The notes beneath the pieces were generated by a model. It had not been told where the DNA came from and ran no database searches. It saw nothing but the letters and a program-made list of their open reading frames with translations. A stretch of 64,000 nucleotides of DNA, from NCBI GenBank assembly GCA_016712225.1, contig JADJRL010000003.1:248001-312000 (forward strand). Direction: 5' to 3'. Positions 9,452 through 18,966 of the stretch are shown in pieces. Made by a program: the position numbers and the translations under genes. Position 1 is the stretch's first letter. The number at the start of each line of letters is the position of its first letter. The stretch comes from Candidatus Defluviibacterium haderslevense (lineage in GTDB: Bacteria; Bacteroidota; Bacteroidia; Chitinophagales; Saprospiraceae).

Positions 9452-9588
9452 ATTATAATTGCAAGATGAAAACCTAGGATATTAATAAAATGAGATAAAA
9501 ATTCATTTTACAAAAAGTATAAACAAGGATAACTAAGCTAGCTTATATAAATATTAATTATAAAAATGCAATAATAAAAAATAATTGA

Positions 9589-10068
9589 ATGAATAGAGCA
9601 ACCCAAGCTTTACTGGACGAATATCAAAAATCAATTCGGGAACTTATTTTTGTTATTCAAAATATATCTGATCAACAACTTTGTAAAATAGTAGATCATG
9701 AAACTCAAGATCAGGATTGTAGATCCATTCAAACGATCCTCACCCATGTCATTGCTTCAGGATATTCTTATACCGTGTACATTGAACATTTCATTGGGAT
9801 CCACAGTACCAGACCAGAACCAAAAATATTTGAAACCATTAATCCTTATATTGAAGCCTTAAATGCAATGTTTGAATATTGTGTACAATGTTTTAAATCG
9901 CATCCCAATGTTGTCATTGAAGAACATGACCCATTGAAAAAAATTAATGTTAAATGGGGACAACAATACGACATAGAACAATTAATGGAACATGCTATAG
10001 TACATATTCTTAGACATCGCAGACAAATTGAACATTTCATTTTCAAATTATCCGAAGACCGGTTATAA
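9589..10068 (+). CDS. DinB family protein
   Basis: The 159-aa protein fits the DinB four-helix-bundle fold. The first metal-binding His lies in ILTHVIASG (about residue 50), and the other two are in the C-terminal MEHAIVHILRHRRQIEHF, which gives the HxxxH spacing of the family. Members include thiol-dependent transferases and DNA-damage-induced proteins of unknown activity. The gene is monocistronic. Confidence 0.8.
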   Translation: MNRATQALLDEYQKSIRELIFVIQNISDQQLCKIVDHETQDQDCRSIQTILTHVIASGYSYTVYIEHFIGIHSTRPEPKIFETINPYIEALNAMFEYCVQCFKSHPNVVIEEHDPLKKINVKWGQQYDIEQLMEHAIVHILRHRRQIEHFIFKLSEDRL

Positions 10069-10273
10069 AATGATCCTATTCTAAAACTTAGATTAATCAT
10101 ATGCTCAATATCTTATACCCTATTTTTAATAACAATTGGAACATTTTCATTTCTAATTTTTAGAAAAAATATAACTATTTTGTGCTGGCAATAATGAAAC
10201 TAATTTTTTATGAATCCTTAAAGATATTACGCACATCGGAACAATAATTCAATACAATTTGCAACTATAATAT

Positions 10274-10837
10274 ATGAATCCAGAAATAAAATCAGCTCTA
10301 TTACGTGTATTTCCCTTTATGATTGCATTGATCTTTCTAGTCATTGCCATCCATCGAAACAAAATATCCAAATCAGAAATAGACCTTCACAAACCTGCAT
10401 CCTTAAAAACATATTTACTTTGGATTACCGGATTTTTAATCTTTATAGTAGGTTCAGAATTTGCTTTATATCGGTTTGGGATTCTAGAAATCAACTCTTG
10501 GAACCATACACTCATCCCTTCCATAATTAGAATAACGGGTGCATTGGTATTTGCTCCTATAGTGGAAGAGCTTATTTTTAGGGGAGTATTGCTTAATTTT
10601 TTAAAAAAAATAAAATTAAACATCCACATGGCCATTTTTTCACAGGCTGTAATTTTTGTTCTACTTCATAATTTCGCATATGACAATACTTTATCATCAC
10701 ATATTGGTATAATTCAAAGTCTTACAGATGCGATATTATATGGCTATTCCAGACATTTAACAAAATCCATTTACACTCCGATAACGATGCATATGTTAGG
10801 AAATTTAGTTGCCACAGCTGAGCGCTTTATACTGTGA
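10274..10837 (+). CDS. CPBP family intramembrane metalloprotease
   Basis: The 187-aa integral membrane protein has several helices and the three CPBP (Abi) motifs. These are EELIFRG with Glu98-Glu99, FVLLH, and HMLGN near the C-terminus. The family includes the CAAX prenyl protease Rce1 and bacteriocin self-immunity proteins. They cleave peptides within the membrane through glutamate and histidine residues. No bacteriocin or lantibiotic gene is nearby, so no substrate can be proposed. Confidence 0.9.
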   Translation: MNPEIKSALLRVFPFMIALIFLVIAIHRNKISKSEIDLHKPASLKTYLLWITGFLIFIVGSEFALYRFGILEINSWNHTLIPSIIRITGALVFAPIVEELIFRGVLLNFLKKIKLNIHMAIFSQAVIFVLLHNFAYDNTLSSHIGIIQSLTDAILYGYSRHLTKSIYTPITMHMLGNLVATAERFIL

Positions 10838-10928
10838 ATATAAATAAATGAGCTTAATATAGAATAATACTAAACATGAATCCTTAAACCAATAAATTCA
10901 TCACTTTACAATATAAAAAATAATAATA

Positions 10929-11384
10929 ATGATCCATTTGATTCGAACCGATAATCATCATGAAGATTTTAAATTATTAGTTATCGAATTAGACAAAGAA
11001 CTCAAATTACGTGATGGGGATGATCATACCTTTTATGCACAGTATAATAAATCAGATAACATAAAATATGTCTTAGTAGCCTATAATCAAGAACTACCGA
11101 TAGCTTGCGGTGCTATCAAAGAATATGATCAGGATACTATGGAAATCAAAAGAATGTTTGTAAGGCCAAATTACAGAAATCAAGGCTTAGCTTCCTTGAT
11201 CTTAAAAGCATTGGAACAATGGTGTCAAGAACTGCATTACATAAAATGCATGTTGGAAACTGGAATAAATCAACCAGAGGCCATTCGATTATATGAAAAA
11301 AACAATTATACTAAAATTCCTAATTATGGGCCATATATCAATGTTGAAAACAGCTTTTGCTTTTTGAAAGTACTGAATGGATAA
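10929..11384 (+). CDS. GNAT family N-acetyltransferase
   Basis: The 151-aa protein shows the full GNAT core. MEIKRMFVRPNYRNQGLASLIL contains the RxxxxxGxA acetyl-CoA pyrophosphate loop, and the LETGINQPEAIRLYEKNNYTKIPNYGPY segment is the usual C-terminal half. The opening resembles small GNATs acting on amino acids or drugs. It precedes the tag gene by 25 bp on the same strand, so the two may be co-transcribed. Confidence 0.9.
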   Translation: MIHLIRTDNHHEDFKLLVIELDKELKLRDGDDHTFYAQYNKSDNIKYVLVAYNQELPIACGAIKEYDQDTMEIKRMFVRPNYRNQGLASLILKALEQWCQELHYIKCMLETGINQPEAIRLYEKNNYTKIPNYGPYINVENSFCFLKVLNG

Positions 11385-11409
11385 ACTGTATTATTAAAAA
11401 TTAAAAACC

Positions 11410-11967
11410 ATGGAAAAACCAAAATCATATTGCGATGTAGTCAAACATTTAGAACCTACAAATGTCCACAAAATCTATCATGATACTTCTTATGGATTTC
11501 CAATAGATAATGACGACGAACTATTTGAAAGACTCATTTTAGAGATTAATCAGGCAGGATTGAGTTGGACCACTATCCTAAACAAGCAGGTACACTTTAA
11601 AAAGGCATTTCATCAATTCAATATTAAGAAAGTCGCTTCCTATGGCGAAAAAGATAGATCTCGGCTTTTAAATGATGCCGGAATAATCCGGAATCGATTG
11701 AAAATAGATGCTACCATTTACAATGCAGGAGTCGTATTGCAATTGCAAAAAGATTTTGGTTCATTCAAGAATTGGCTGGATGAACATCATCCCTTAACAA
11801 AAGAAGCCTGGGTGAAGATATTTAAAAAGACCTTTAAATTTACCGGTGGGGAAATTGTAAACGAGTTTTTAATGAGTACAGGATATCTTGATGGCTCACA
11901 TATTATAGACTGTCCGGTTTATCATCATGTCATTCAATCCAATCCTCCATGGATGATCAAAAAATAA
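11410..11967 (+). CDS. tag: DNA-3-methyladenine glycosylase I
   Basis: The 185-aa protein matches the Tag family throughout. It removes 3-methyladenine from alkylated DNA to start base-excision repair. The zinc-binding set is present: a Cys in KSYCD (residue 8), the His of YHDTSYG, and the His and Cys of GSHIIDC near the C-terminus. The catalytic-region glutamate lies in LEINQAGLSW, and NDAGIIRNRLKI matches the DNA-contact segment. Length is normal. It follows a GNAT gene by 25 bp. Confidence 0.93.
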   Translation: MEKPKSYCDVVKHLEPTNVHKIYHDTSYGFPIDNDDELFERLILEINQAGLSWTTILNKQVHFKKAFHQFNIKKVASYGEKDRSRLLNDAGIIRNRLKIDATIYNAGVVLQLQKDFGSFKNWLDEHHPLTKEAWVKIFKKTFKFTGGEIVNEFLMSTGYLDGSHIIDCPVYHHVIQSNPPWMIKK

Positions 11968-12464
11968 AACTTCAGAAAAACTTTTATTCAATCAATCCAT
12001 TTGAATCATTTCTAATTATATGGATCCTGTTATAAATTCATTCACTTTATACTCTAGTAAATGAAATGAATTCTTTGAATTGATAATGCTATCCAAATAT
12101 TGAATTCTTTTCAATATCTGTTCTATTTATGGACTTCTAAAATTATCCCTTTAAAATATTTAAAATATTTATGCCAAAAAACTTGCATTGCACCATTTCT
12201 TTTGTTTAAATTTGTAAACAGGTAAGATATAAATAGTCATCCCACAACCATTTCCCGCACAAAAAACCGGTTAGTTATTGTATTGTCATATAATAAGACA
12301 AGATTGAATTGAATTTTACCAATTTAAAGCTTGTCTGAAGTATTTACCTGATCAAATTATAATATCAATTATATAAGGTCTAGTGGAGTCCGGAAACCAC
12401 TTTAAAAAACGGGGCGTTTCCGAAAAGCCTTACGAGTAGGAACAACTTTTTAAAAACAAACAAA
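11968..12464 (+). promoter_or_regulatory. intergenic leader with promoter and possible RNA hairpin
   Basis: This 497-nt gap has no credible ORF. A Bacteroidota-type promoter is visible, with TTG at 12183-12185, TAAATTTG at 12207-12214 and 21 nt between. That predicts a leader of about 240 nt before the gene at 12465. Within the leader, CGGAAAC (12391-12397) pairs with GTTTCCG (12416-12422). An overlapping GTGG/CCAC stem and a GGC/GCC stem could compete with it. Confidence 0.4.
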
Positions 12465-12884
12465 ATGACAAACAACAAAACTTTAATTGGAGGCCTGATT
12501 GGCGGGGTAGCCTTTTTCCTCCTTGGGTGGCTCATCTATGGCGTCCTTCTCGCGGATTATTATGCTGCCAATACCAACCAATGTGCGGCGAAACCTATGA
12601 CTGATATGATTATGTGGGCCATGATCGTTTCTAGTTTAGCTTCAGGGTTATTGGTGGCCACAATTTTAAGTTGGTCCAATACCTCAGGAATGATGGCCGG
12701 AGCAAAAATTGGAGCAATCGTTGGATTACTTTTTGCCGCTTCGATAGATTTCAGTTTTTATTCCATGAGTACCATGTATGCAAGTCTGACTCCCATTTTT
12801 GTTGATATCCTTGTAAGTGCAGTTTATTATGCACTAACTGGAGGTATTATTGCCTGGGTGATGGGAATGATTAAAGGAGCATAA
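12465..12884 (+). CDS. small membrane protein, DUF1761-like
   Basis: The 139-aa protein has four hydrophobic helices, at about 7-28, 46-67, 76-98 and 108-135. The order and the small-residue packing motifs (LIGGLIGGVAFFLLGWLIYG at the start) recall DUF1761 proteins, but I cannot confirm membership. It is probably an inner-membrane protein of unknown function. It stands alone, with a long leader upstream and a strong terminator downstream at 12988. Confidence 0.65.
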   Translation: MTNNKTLIGGLIGGVAFFLLGWLIYGVLLADYYAANTNQCAAKPMTDMIMWAMIVSSLASGLLVATILSWSNTSGMMAGAKIGAIVGLLFAASIDFSFYSMSTMYASLTPIFVDILVSAVYYALTGGIIAWVMGMIKGA

Positions 12885-12987
12885 CTTAAATGCTTATTTA
12901 AATTTTAATTTTTAGTTGAAAAACATACTTAAATTAAAATAATTTAGAGCAATAAAATATACCATACTTAATTCAATTAAAACATAA

Positions 12988-13040
12988 AGCTACCTTAATC
13001 ATTATTGTACTTAAATGATTGAGGTGGCTTTATTTATTTT
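12988..13040 (+). terminator. rho-independent terminator
   Basis: A 16-bp stem (12988-13003 with 13015-13030) has only two G-U wobble positions. The strand then runs into TTTATTTATTTT. It sits about 100 nt after the membrane-protein gene ending at 12884. Confidence 0.75.
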
Positions 13041-13145
13041 TCAAAATCTAATTATAATTCAAGAAACTTATTTAGATACTTAATATTTAAAACATACAAG
13101 ATCTTATTTTCCCCTTTTATCAACTTTAAAAATTAATCTTATTAG

Positions 13146-13532
13146 ATGGTTTCAGAACTAATAAAAAAAATTTTAAATGCCGTCTTGTTATTGTCTTCAT
13201 TCTTTGGATATCTCGAATGGGGCAATAATCAGCATTCCTTTATATTCCAGATTGAAGCTGAATTGTTTTTAAAAGCCAGAGATCATGCCGAAGGATTTAC
13301 CCATCCATTAATACTGGTTCCCCTGTTGGGTCAACTGATTATTTTATATACACTCTTTCAAAAAAGACCAAGTAGAATCTTAAGTCTCATTGGGTTGACA
13401 TGTTTGAGTATATTTCTACTCCTTCTTTTCTTTATTGGTCTTCTGACAACCAATTTTAAAATAATCATTTCTACCTTACCATTCATCATTACTAGTATCT
13501 TTGTCATTAAATATAATTGGAAGGCTAAATAA
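13146..13532 (+). CDS. hypothetical integral membrane protein
   Basis: The 128-aa protein has four likely helices, at about 7-24, 52-70, 78-100 and 103-122, and a polar stretch (GNNQHSFIF to DHAEGFTHP) between the first two. No catalytic motif is recognised. It stands alone between a terminator and the LVIVD-repeat gene. Confidence 0.6.
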   Translation: MVSELIKKILNAVLLLSSFFGYLEWGNNQHSFIFQIEAELFLKARDHAEGFTHPLILVPLLGQLIILYTLFQKRPSRILSLIGLTCLSIFLLLLFFIGLLTTNFKIIISTLPFIITSIFVIKYNWKAK

Positions 13533-13610
13533 TATATTTACAATATTTCAATTCTAAGTTGAAAGTACTTTTACTTACAATATTAAATTATACTTTGCAA
13601 TCAAAGATCA

Positions 13611-15041
13611 ATGAATAAAAAAATAGTATTGTTTTTAATTTGTGCAGCAGGAATAAATATGATTATAATTTCACTACAAGCACAATGTACGGATTGGAAA
13701 CAACTGCAAGTTACAGATTCTATCTTTACCAATCCTTTTTTTGGAATTAGCACAACACCTGAAGCCGATAAATTGAACCGACCCTTTGAATATGTAGCCA
13801 GTGTATCAGGAGGTTTAAAAATTTATAATAATAACGATGCTGGAAATCCAACACTCCTTTCAACCATTCCAAAATCCAAATTAGGTAATTTGGATGTCAT
13901 TAATTTATATCAGGATAGTATATGGTTGTATGTGTGCTTGGGGAATATTTGGGATACCACTGAAATGGCTGGACTTGCCATAATAGATGTTACTAATCCA
14001 TCTTCTCCACAAATTATGGACTATTATATTTACCCAGGATTGACAGGAGGATCTGGGGCTGTAGCTATCCAGGGTCCTTACGCATATTTAGCTGCAAATC
14101 AAAATGGACTCATCATTTTGGATATTAGTAATAAAAATAAAATTCAATTCAAGAGTAAGTTAATACTAGATCAACATTTTCCTCATTCCAAAACAGGAAG
14201 TACATCACTTTATAATGCTCGTGGAATAGCACTTCAAGGTCATTTTGCATATGTATGTTTTGATAGAGGCGGCCTGAGAATTATAGACATTTCCGATGCT
14301 AATGCACCCATTCAAATCAATCAATATTGTTTCCCTGCTTTAATTGACAAAGCAACCGCATACAATAATATAGTGATACATAATCATTGGGCATTTGTAA
14401 GTATTGATTATTATGGAATGGAAATTTTAGATATAACAAATCCTAAGTCCATTGTTCAACTTGGTTGGTGGCATCCCAATTCCTGGACTGAGGCTACTAA
14501 TGATTTTAACATGTGGTCTAATTCAGCAGGTCATGCAAATGAATTGGCTTTTGATCCTGATTGTAATATCATATATATTGCAGCTGGAAAATCCGATCTT
14601 GTAGCCATTGACGTTAGTGATCCTCAACATCCTCAAACATGCCAAACATATGGTACGCCTGATGACGATTACGGTACATGGGGATTAGACTTCTACAATC
14701 ATAAAGTTCATATTGGATATATATGGTCTCCTGTTACACCACCCCATTCCAATTACACAGGATATAAAATATTACAAACAAATTGTAAAACAACAGATGT
14801 TAAAACACCAACCACGAACAACAAATGCGCCATTTCTCCAAATCCTACTACAGGATATATAAATGTCAATTTAGGTGAACAAAAATTAAAGACAATCACC
14901 ATTTATAACCTCTATGGCACACGCCTACAAGAACATGTTAAAAATGAATTTTCTATTGCAAATCTGCCTGATGGAATGTATTATTTATATATTCAAATGA
15001 TTCATTCAAGCTATGTCCAGAAGGTGTTAAAACAACAATAA
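13611..15041 (+). CDS. LVIVD-repeat beta-propeller protein with T9SS sorting domain
   Basis: The 476-aa protein starts with a signal peptide (about 1-25, ending LQAQ). Five LVIVD-type strands are visible: AIIDVTNPSSP, LIILDISNK, LRIIDISDANAP, MEILDITNP and LVAIDVSDPQHP. They mark the blades of a predicted propeller, and the preceding AYLA, AYVC and AFVS turns are also typical. Residues from about 405 (SPNPTTG) to the end form a T9SS type A sorting domain. The protein is inferred to be exported and surface-exposed; its partner is unknown. Confidence 0.87.
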   Translation: MNKKIVLFLICAAGINMIIISLQAQCTDWKQLQVTDSIFTNPFFGISTTPEADKLNRPFEYVASVSGGLKIYNNNDAGNPTLLSTIPKSKLGNLDVINLYQDSIWLYVCLGNIWDTTEMAGLAIIDVTNPSSPQIMDYYIYPGLTGGSGAVAIQGPYAYLAANQNGLIILDISNKNKIQFKSKLILDQHFPHSKTGSTSLYNARGIALQGHFAYVCFDRGGLRIIDISDANAPIQINQYCFPALIDKATAYNNIVIHNHWAFVSIDYYGMEILDITNPKSIVQLGWWHPNSWTEATNDFNMWSNSAGHANELAFDPDCNIIYIAAGKSDLVAIDVSDPQHPQTCQTYGTPDDDYGTWGLDFYNHKVHIGYIWSPVTPPHSNYTGYKILQTNCKTTDVKTPTTNNKCAISPNPTTGYINVNLGEQKLKTITIYNLYGTRLQEHVKNEFSIANLPDGMYYLYIQMIHSSYVQKVLKQQ

Positions 15042-15115
15042 ATTTTAATACAAAACGTCAACCTTAGCATTCATTACATTTCATATATCAACACATTGTA
15101 CCAAATAAAATGTTG

Positions 15116-15144
15116 TTTGATTCAAATAAATTATTGTAAGTTTG
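15116..15144 (+). promoter_or_regulatory. Bacteroidota-type promoter
   Basis: TTTG at 15116-15119 and TAAGTTTG at 15137-15144 are 17 nt apart and match the -33/-7 pattern. Transcription would begin near 15151, about 70 nt before the preferred start at 15221. Confidence 0.5.
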
Positions 15145-15220
15145 ATTATTGTAATTATAGTGATCTAAAAGTTCTGGATTAGGAATGTTTTCTATTAATT
15201 ACGTTAAACCAAAATATATC

Positions 15221-17200
15221 ATGAAAAAGATCGTCTTGTTAAACATTGTTTTGGCTGCCTTCTTGATGTTACATTTACAAGCTCAAACCAATAGTGATTA
15301 TACTGTACAAACAAGGGTTGTGGTTAATACATCTCCACCTTCCATTTCTATTCGATGGCCCAAAATAGCAACTGGAGTTACAGCTTACAATATTTATCGC
15401 AAGGAAAAAACAGATCAAAGTTGGGGTAACATTTTAGGATCCACCCTAGGAACCGATACGATATGGACAGACACTCAAGTAAAAATTGGCGAGAACTATG
15501 AATACAATATTCAGAAATTAAATGGGACCACTTTATTAGGAATAAGTTACTTGCTGAGTGGCATTGAAGTTCCTGTAGTTCATTCTCGCGGGAAAGCCTT
15601 AATTGTAGTAGAAGCAGGATTGGCTTCAGCAATACCTAACGAAATAAAAAGTTTAATGGCAGATATCAATGCCGATGGTTGGGAAGTGATTACAACTCAA
15701 GTATCCAAAACAGATTCCATTCAAAAAGTAAAACGCGAAATAAAAAGAATAGATCTTGAAGTTGGCGGAATAAATGCTTTAATACTATTAGGACATATTC
15801 CTGTTCCTTATTCTGGAAATTTTGGAAAAATAGAGCATTTTAGATTTCCACCTGATGGGCATGTAGAGCATAGCGGATGCTGGCCAGCAGATGTTTATTA
15901 TGCAGTAGATTATGATCAATGGACAGATACTATAACAAATATTGATGCCACAAGAATCGAAAACAAAAATATTCCTGGTGATGGCAAATTGGATCAAACC
16001 AGAACGCCAGCAAAAGTTAATTATTTAATGGGGCGCATTGATCTTTCCAACCTTCCTGCCTTTCCTTTATCAGAAGTTGAATTGACAAAACAATATATAA
16101 AAAAAGCACATGACTTTAGATTTAAAATAACCAAGACAATAGAAAAAGGTGTTATCGATGATCGCTTTGCCGTCACTCAAGGAGCCTATGGTAGTCAGGC
16201 ATGGCGAAATTTTGCGGCTATGTTCGGGCCACAACAAATCATTCAAGGGGATTTATTACAACATTGTGATGCACAAAATTTATTATTTGCATATGGTGCC
16301 GGTGGAGGAACATACACAGATTGTGGAAGAGTATGTTCTACAGATAGTTTTTTGCGTCACAAAGGAGCTATTTTCAATATGATATTTGGTAGTAATTTTG
16401 GTGATTGGGACAATAAAAATAATTTACTGAGAGCACCACTTGCAGCCAAAGAAAATGGTCTAACCAATGCTTGGAGCGGTCGTCCACACTGGCAAAATCA
16501 TTCTATGGCTTTGGGCGAGCCGGTTGGATATAGTGCACAACTAACTCAAAACAACTTAAACACTTATACCTACAATGATGCAGCAAATGCCATACACATT
16601 GCACTAATGGGTGATCCTACACTTCGCCTTCATATGATAGCACCACCTTCAAACGTTACTGCCACCCCAATTTCAAATAATACTATGGTAACGTTGAATT
16701 GGTTACCTAGCATTGAACCAGGTATTTTGGGATATTATATTTACCATTCAGAATACCAATTTGGAACGTACTTACCGTTAAATATAAATCCACAATTAGC
16801 CCTAAATTTCACAGATAGCTTTCCAAACAATGGAAATAACTTTTACCAAGTTAAAGCAGTTAAATTGACTACATCTGCTAGTGGGAGTTATTTCAATACA
16901 AGTCATGGCGCTTCAATAAGTATTGGTAATATCATCGGTAATCCAGTGGATGTTGACCATGTTATTCAACATTATTTAGATATTGTTCCAAATCCTGCCA
17001 CATCTGTTATCACAATGAGTACGAATTATAATATAAATGATTTAACAACTCATATTTATAATCAATTAGGACAATTAGTAATCTCTAAAAAACCTTATCT
17101 AAATCAATTAAATAATATCGATATCAATGTTAGTGACTTGAAAGCAGGTTTATATTTTCTTAAATATGGCCCTATGATTAAAACGTTTGTTAAACTTTAA
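15221..17200 (+). CDS. secreted gingipain-fold-like protein with Fn3 and T9SS domains
   Basis: I take the ATG at 15221 because it opens directly into a signal peptide ending LQAQ; an ATG at 15185 adds 12 residues. An Fn3-like domain lies at about 30-105. A central domain at about 110-470 has LLGHIPVPYSGN, DGHVEHSGCWPADVYY, YGAGGGTYTDC and MGDPTLRL, a set found in secreted Bacteroidota proteins distantly related to peptidase C25. A second Fn3-like domain (about 475-570) and a sorting domain with VPNPATS follow. I cannot assign a catalytic Cys-His pair, so protease activity is unproven. The next gene begins 15 nt downstream. Confidence 0.75.
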   Translation: MKKIVLLNIVLAAFLMLHLQAQTNSDYTVQTRVVVNTSPPSISIRWPKIATGVTAYNIYRKEKTDQSWGNILGSTLGTDTIWTDTQVKIGENYEYNIQKLNGTTLLGISYLLSGIEVPVVHSRGKALIVVEAGLASAIPNEIKSLMADINADGWEVITTQVSKTDSIQKVKREIKRIDLEVGGINALILLGHIPVPYSGNFGKIEHFRFPPDGHVEHSGCWPADVYYAVDYDQWTDTITNIDATRIENKNIPGDGKLDQTRTPAKVNYLMGRIDLSNLPAFPLSEVELTKQYIKKAHDFRFKITKTIEKGVIDDRFAVTQGAYGSQAWRNFAAMFGPQQIIQGDLLQHCDAQNLLFAYGAGGGTYTDCGRVCSTDSFLRHKGAIFNMIFGSNFGDWDNKNNLLRAPLAAKENGLTNAWSGRPHWQNHSMALGEPVGYSAQLTQNNLNTYTYNDAANAIHIALMGDPTLRLHMIAPPSNVTATPISNNTMVTLNWLPSIEPGILGYYIYHSEYQFGTYLPLNINPQLALNFTDSFPNNGNNFYQVKAVKLTTSASGSYFNTSHGASISIGNIIGNPVDVDHVIQHYLDIVPNPATSVITMSTNYNINDLTTHIYNQLGQLVISKKPYLNQLNNIDINVSDLKAGLYFLKYGPMIKTFVKL

Positions 17201-17215
17201 AAAAAGATTTTCAGA

Positions 17216-17887
17216 ATGATTAAGAAAAAAATAATTCTTATTGGTGCCTCTGGAATGATAGGTGGCCTTGTATTGAGAAAAGCACTTGAATCTGATTCCA
17301 TTAGTGAAATAGTTTCACTAGTAAGAAAACCATTAGGAATATCGCATCACAAATTAAAAGAAATCATATTGCAGGATTTTACAAATTATTCTGATAAACA
17401 AGAACAACTTAAAGATTTTGATGCAGCTTATTTTTGTATCGGTGTGTATACCGGATCTGTACCAGACGATCAGTTTAAGATGATTACCGTAGATTATGCT
17501 AAAGCATTTATTGATGTTATAAAAGAACAAAGCCCCAATGCAAACTTTTGTTTTCTGAGTGGGGCTGGAGCTGACCTAAATGAAAAGAGTCGCCTTTCTT
17601 TTGCTCGTTATAAAGGCATGGCTGAAAATTATTTAATCCAAAAACAATTTAAACATTGGTATATTTTCAGACCAGCTTATATTTATCCTGTTGAAAAAAG
17701 ACTTGAACCCAATTTTTCATATCGAATTATGCGAACACTATATCCAATAATAAAAAGTATTTACCCACAAGGCGCTATTACATCTGAAGTGTTAGGTGAT
17801 GCCATGTTCAAAGCTGGAATTTATGGAAAAGATCAAATTATTTTAGAAAATCAAGATATTAAAACTTTGAATTTTGTAGAACAATAA
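17216..17887 (+). CDS. NAD(P)-binding Rossmann-fold oxidoreductase (HTATIP2-like)
   Basis: The 223-aa protein has an N-terminal dinucleotide-binding loop (ILIGASGMIGG) and the short form of the atypical SDR family related to HTATIP2/TIP30 and NAD(P)H-binding epimerases. FCFLSGAGAD and the RYKGMAENYL segment (Tyr and Lys in YKG) lie where the active site is expected. The substrate is unknown. It starts 15 nt after the preceding secreted-protein gene, so the two may share a transcript, although the functions look unrelated. Confidence 0.85.
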   Translation: MIKKKIILIGASGMIGGLVLRKALESDSISEIVSLVRKPLGISHHKLKEIILQDFTNYSDKQEQLKDFDAAYFCIGVYTGSVPDDQFKMITVDYAKAFIDVIKEQSPNANFCFLSGAGADLNEKSRLSFARYKGMAENYLIQKQFKHWYIFRPAYIYPVEKRLEPNFSYRIMRTLYPIIKSIYPQGAITSEVLGDAMFKAGIYGKDQIILENQDIKTLNFVEQ

Positions 17888-17976
17888 TAATTTAAATATG
17901 AGTCATTTATTTATGAAAAATAATTAATCAAAGAAAATATTTTATATTAATCGTCAACAATAATAAATAAACCATC

Positions 17977-18669
17977 ATGAAAACTATTATTGCTAAATCA
18001 ATTTTTAAATTCATTTCATTAGGCGCCATTATTATTATCTTTATTGCTTGTTCCAAAAATGAAGAAAATTCAAATGATATTGTTACCGACCAAGATGGAA
18101 ATAAATATAACACCATCAAAATAGGAAACCAAATATGGATGTCGGAAAATTTAAAAACAACTACTTACCGCAATGGAGATGCCATACCAAATATCACAGA
18201 TCCAACAGCATGGTATAATTTATCTACTGCAGCTTATTGCGATTATGATAACAACCCAGCAAATAGCGCAACATATGGTAAATTATACAACTGGCATGCG
18301 GTTCATTCAGGTCAATTATGTCCTACGGGATGGCATATTCCTTCTGAAGCAGAATGGAATATTTTAGAGGCATTCTTAGGAGAAGAAAGCCTAGCTGGTG
18401 GAAAATTAAAAGAAAAAAATTTTACTCATTGGCAAAGTCCAAATACTGCCGCAACAAATGAAACAGGCTTTACCGGTTTGCCCGGAGGCTTCCGTTCCAG
18501 CACAGGTGCATTTTTCAACCTTAGCTACAATGGCTATTGGTGGGGATCAGAAACAGGATCTGACATCAGTTATGCTCGATATCATTATCTGGATTTCAAT
18601 ATCGGATTTTTGTTAGAAAATGAAGACTATAAAGTAGATGGACTTTCGGTCCGATGTATAAAAGATTAA
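17977..18669 (+). CDS. FISUMP-domain lipoprotein
   Basis: The 230-aa protein has a signal peptide with lipobox FIAC (Cys25). The rest is one Fibrobacter succinogenes major paralogous (FISUMP) domain, marked by IGNQIWMSENLKTTTY near residue 50, YNWHAVHSGQLCPTGWHIPS near 105, GLPGGFRSS near 165 and a terminal VRCIKD. FISUMP domains are found on secreted proteins of Bacteroidota and Fibrobacterota; their role is not established. It should be anchored to a membrane and face outward. Confidence 0.9.
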   Translation: MKTIIAKSIFKFISLGAIIIIFIACSKNEENSNDIVTDQDGNKYNTIKIGNQIWMSENLKTTTYRNGDAIPNITDPTAWYNLSTAAYCDYDNNPANSATYGKLYNWHAVHSGQLCPTGWHIPSEAEWNILEAFLGEESLAGGKLKEKNFTHWQSPNTAATNETGFTGLPGGFRSSTGAFFNLSYNGYWWGSETGSDISYARYHYLDFNIGFLLENEDYKVDGLSVRCIKD

Positions 18670-18771
18670 TTTATAGATAAACAATGTAATAAAATGAAAA
18701 TAATGATATCATGATCTATGCAATTGTTAATCGTTAATTATAAATGTTTTTCACTTACAAGTCAGTTACAA

Positions 18772-18817
18772 GTCCCGGAGGGACGATCAATTTTTTGCGA
18801 CGGATAAAATCCGTCGT
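18772..18817. repeat. REP-like double-hairpin intergenic element
   Basis: Two hairpins lie close together: GTCCC-gga-GGGAC at 18772-18784 and CGACGGAT-aaa-ATCCGTCG at 18798-18816. The second has a perfect 8-bp stem. The combination of a GTCCC..GGGAC hairpin with an ACGGAT..ATCCGT hairpin is, from memory, a recurrent intergenic element in Bacteroidota genomes, often mis-annotated as a short ORF. An ORF at 18744-18938 covers it and I regard that ORF as spurious. Confidence 0.6.
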
Positions 18818-18966
18818 AGGTATAAAATGTAAATTGTTTTTGGCGGTATTTTTGCCTGATTTTGCAAAAATGATGACAAAAACAAACCGTTTTTATTGTA
18901 ACCTGAATAGTTACATTTTTTCATTAGTTTTTAAATAATTTTAAAATTATAAACAATCCTAGGCAA

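Noticed and set aside
18744..18938. 64-codon ORF across the REP-like element
   Set aside because: It is explained by the two hairpins, has no family resemblance, and lies wholly in an intergenic repeat.
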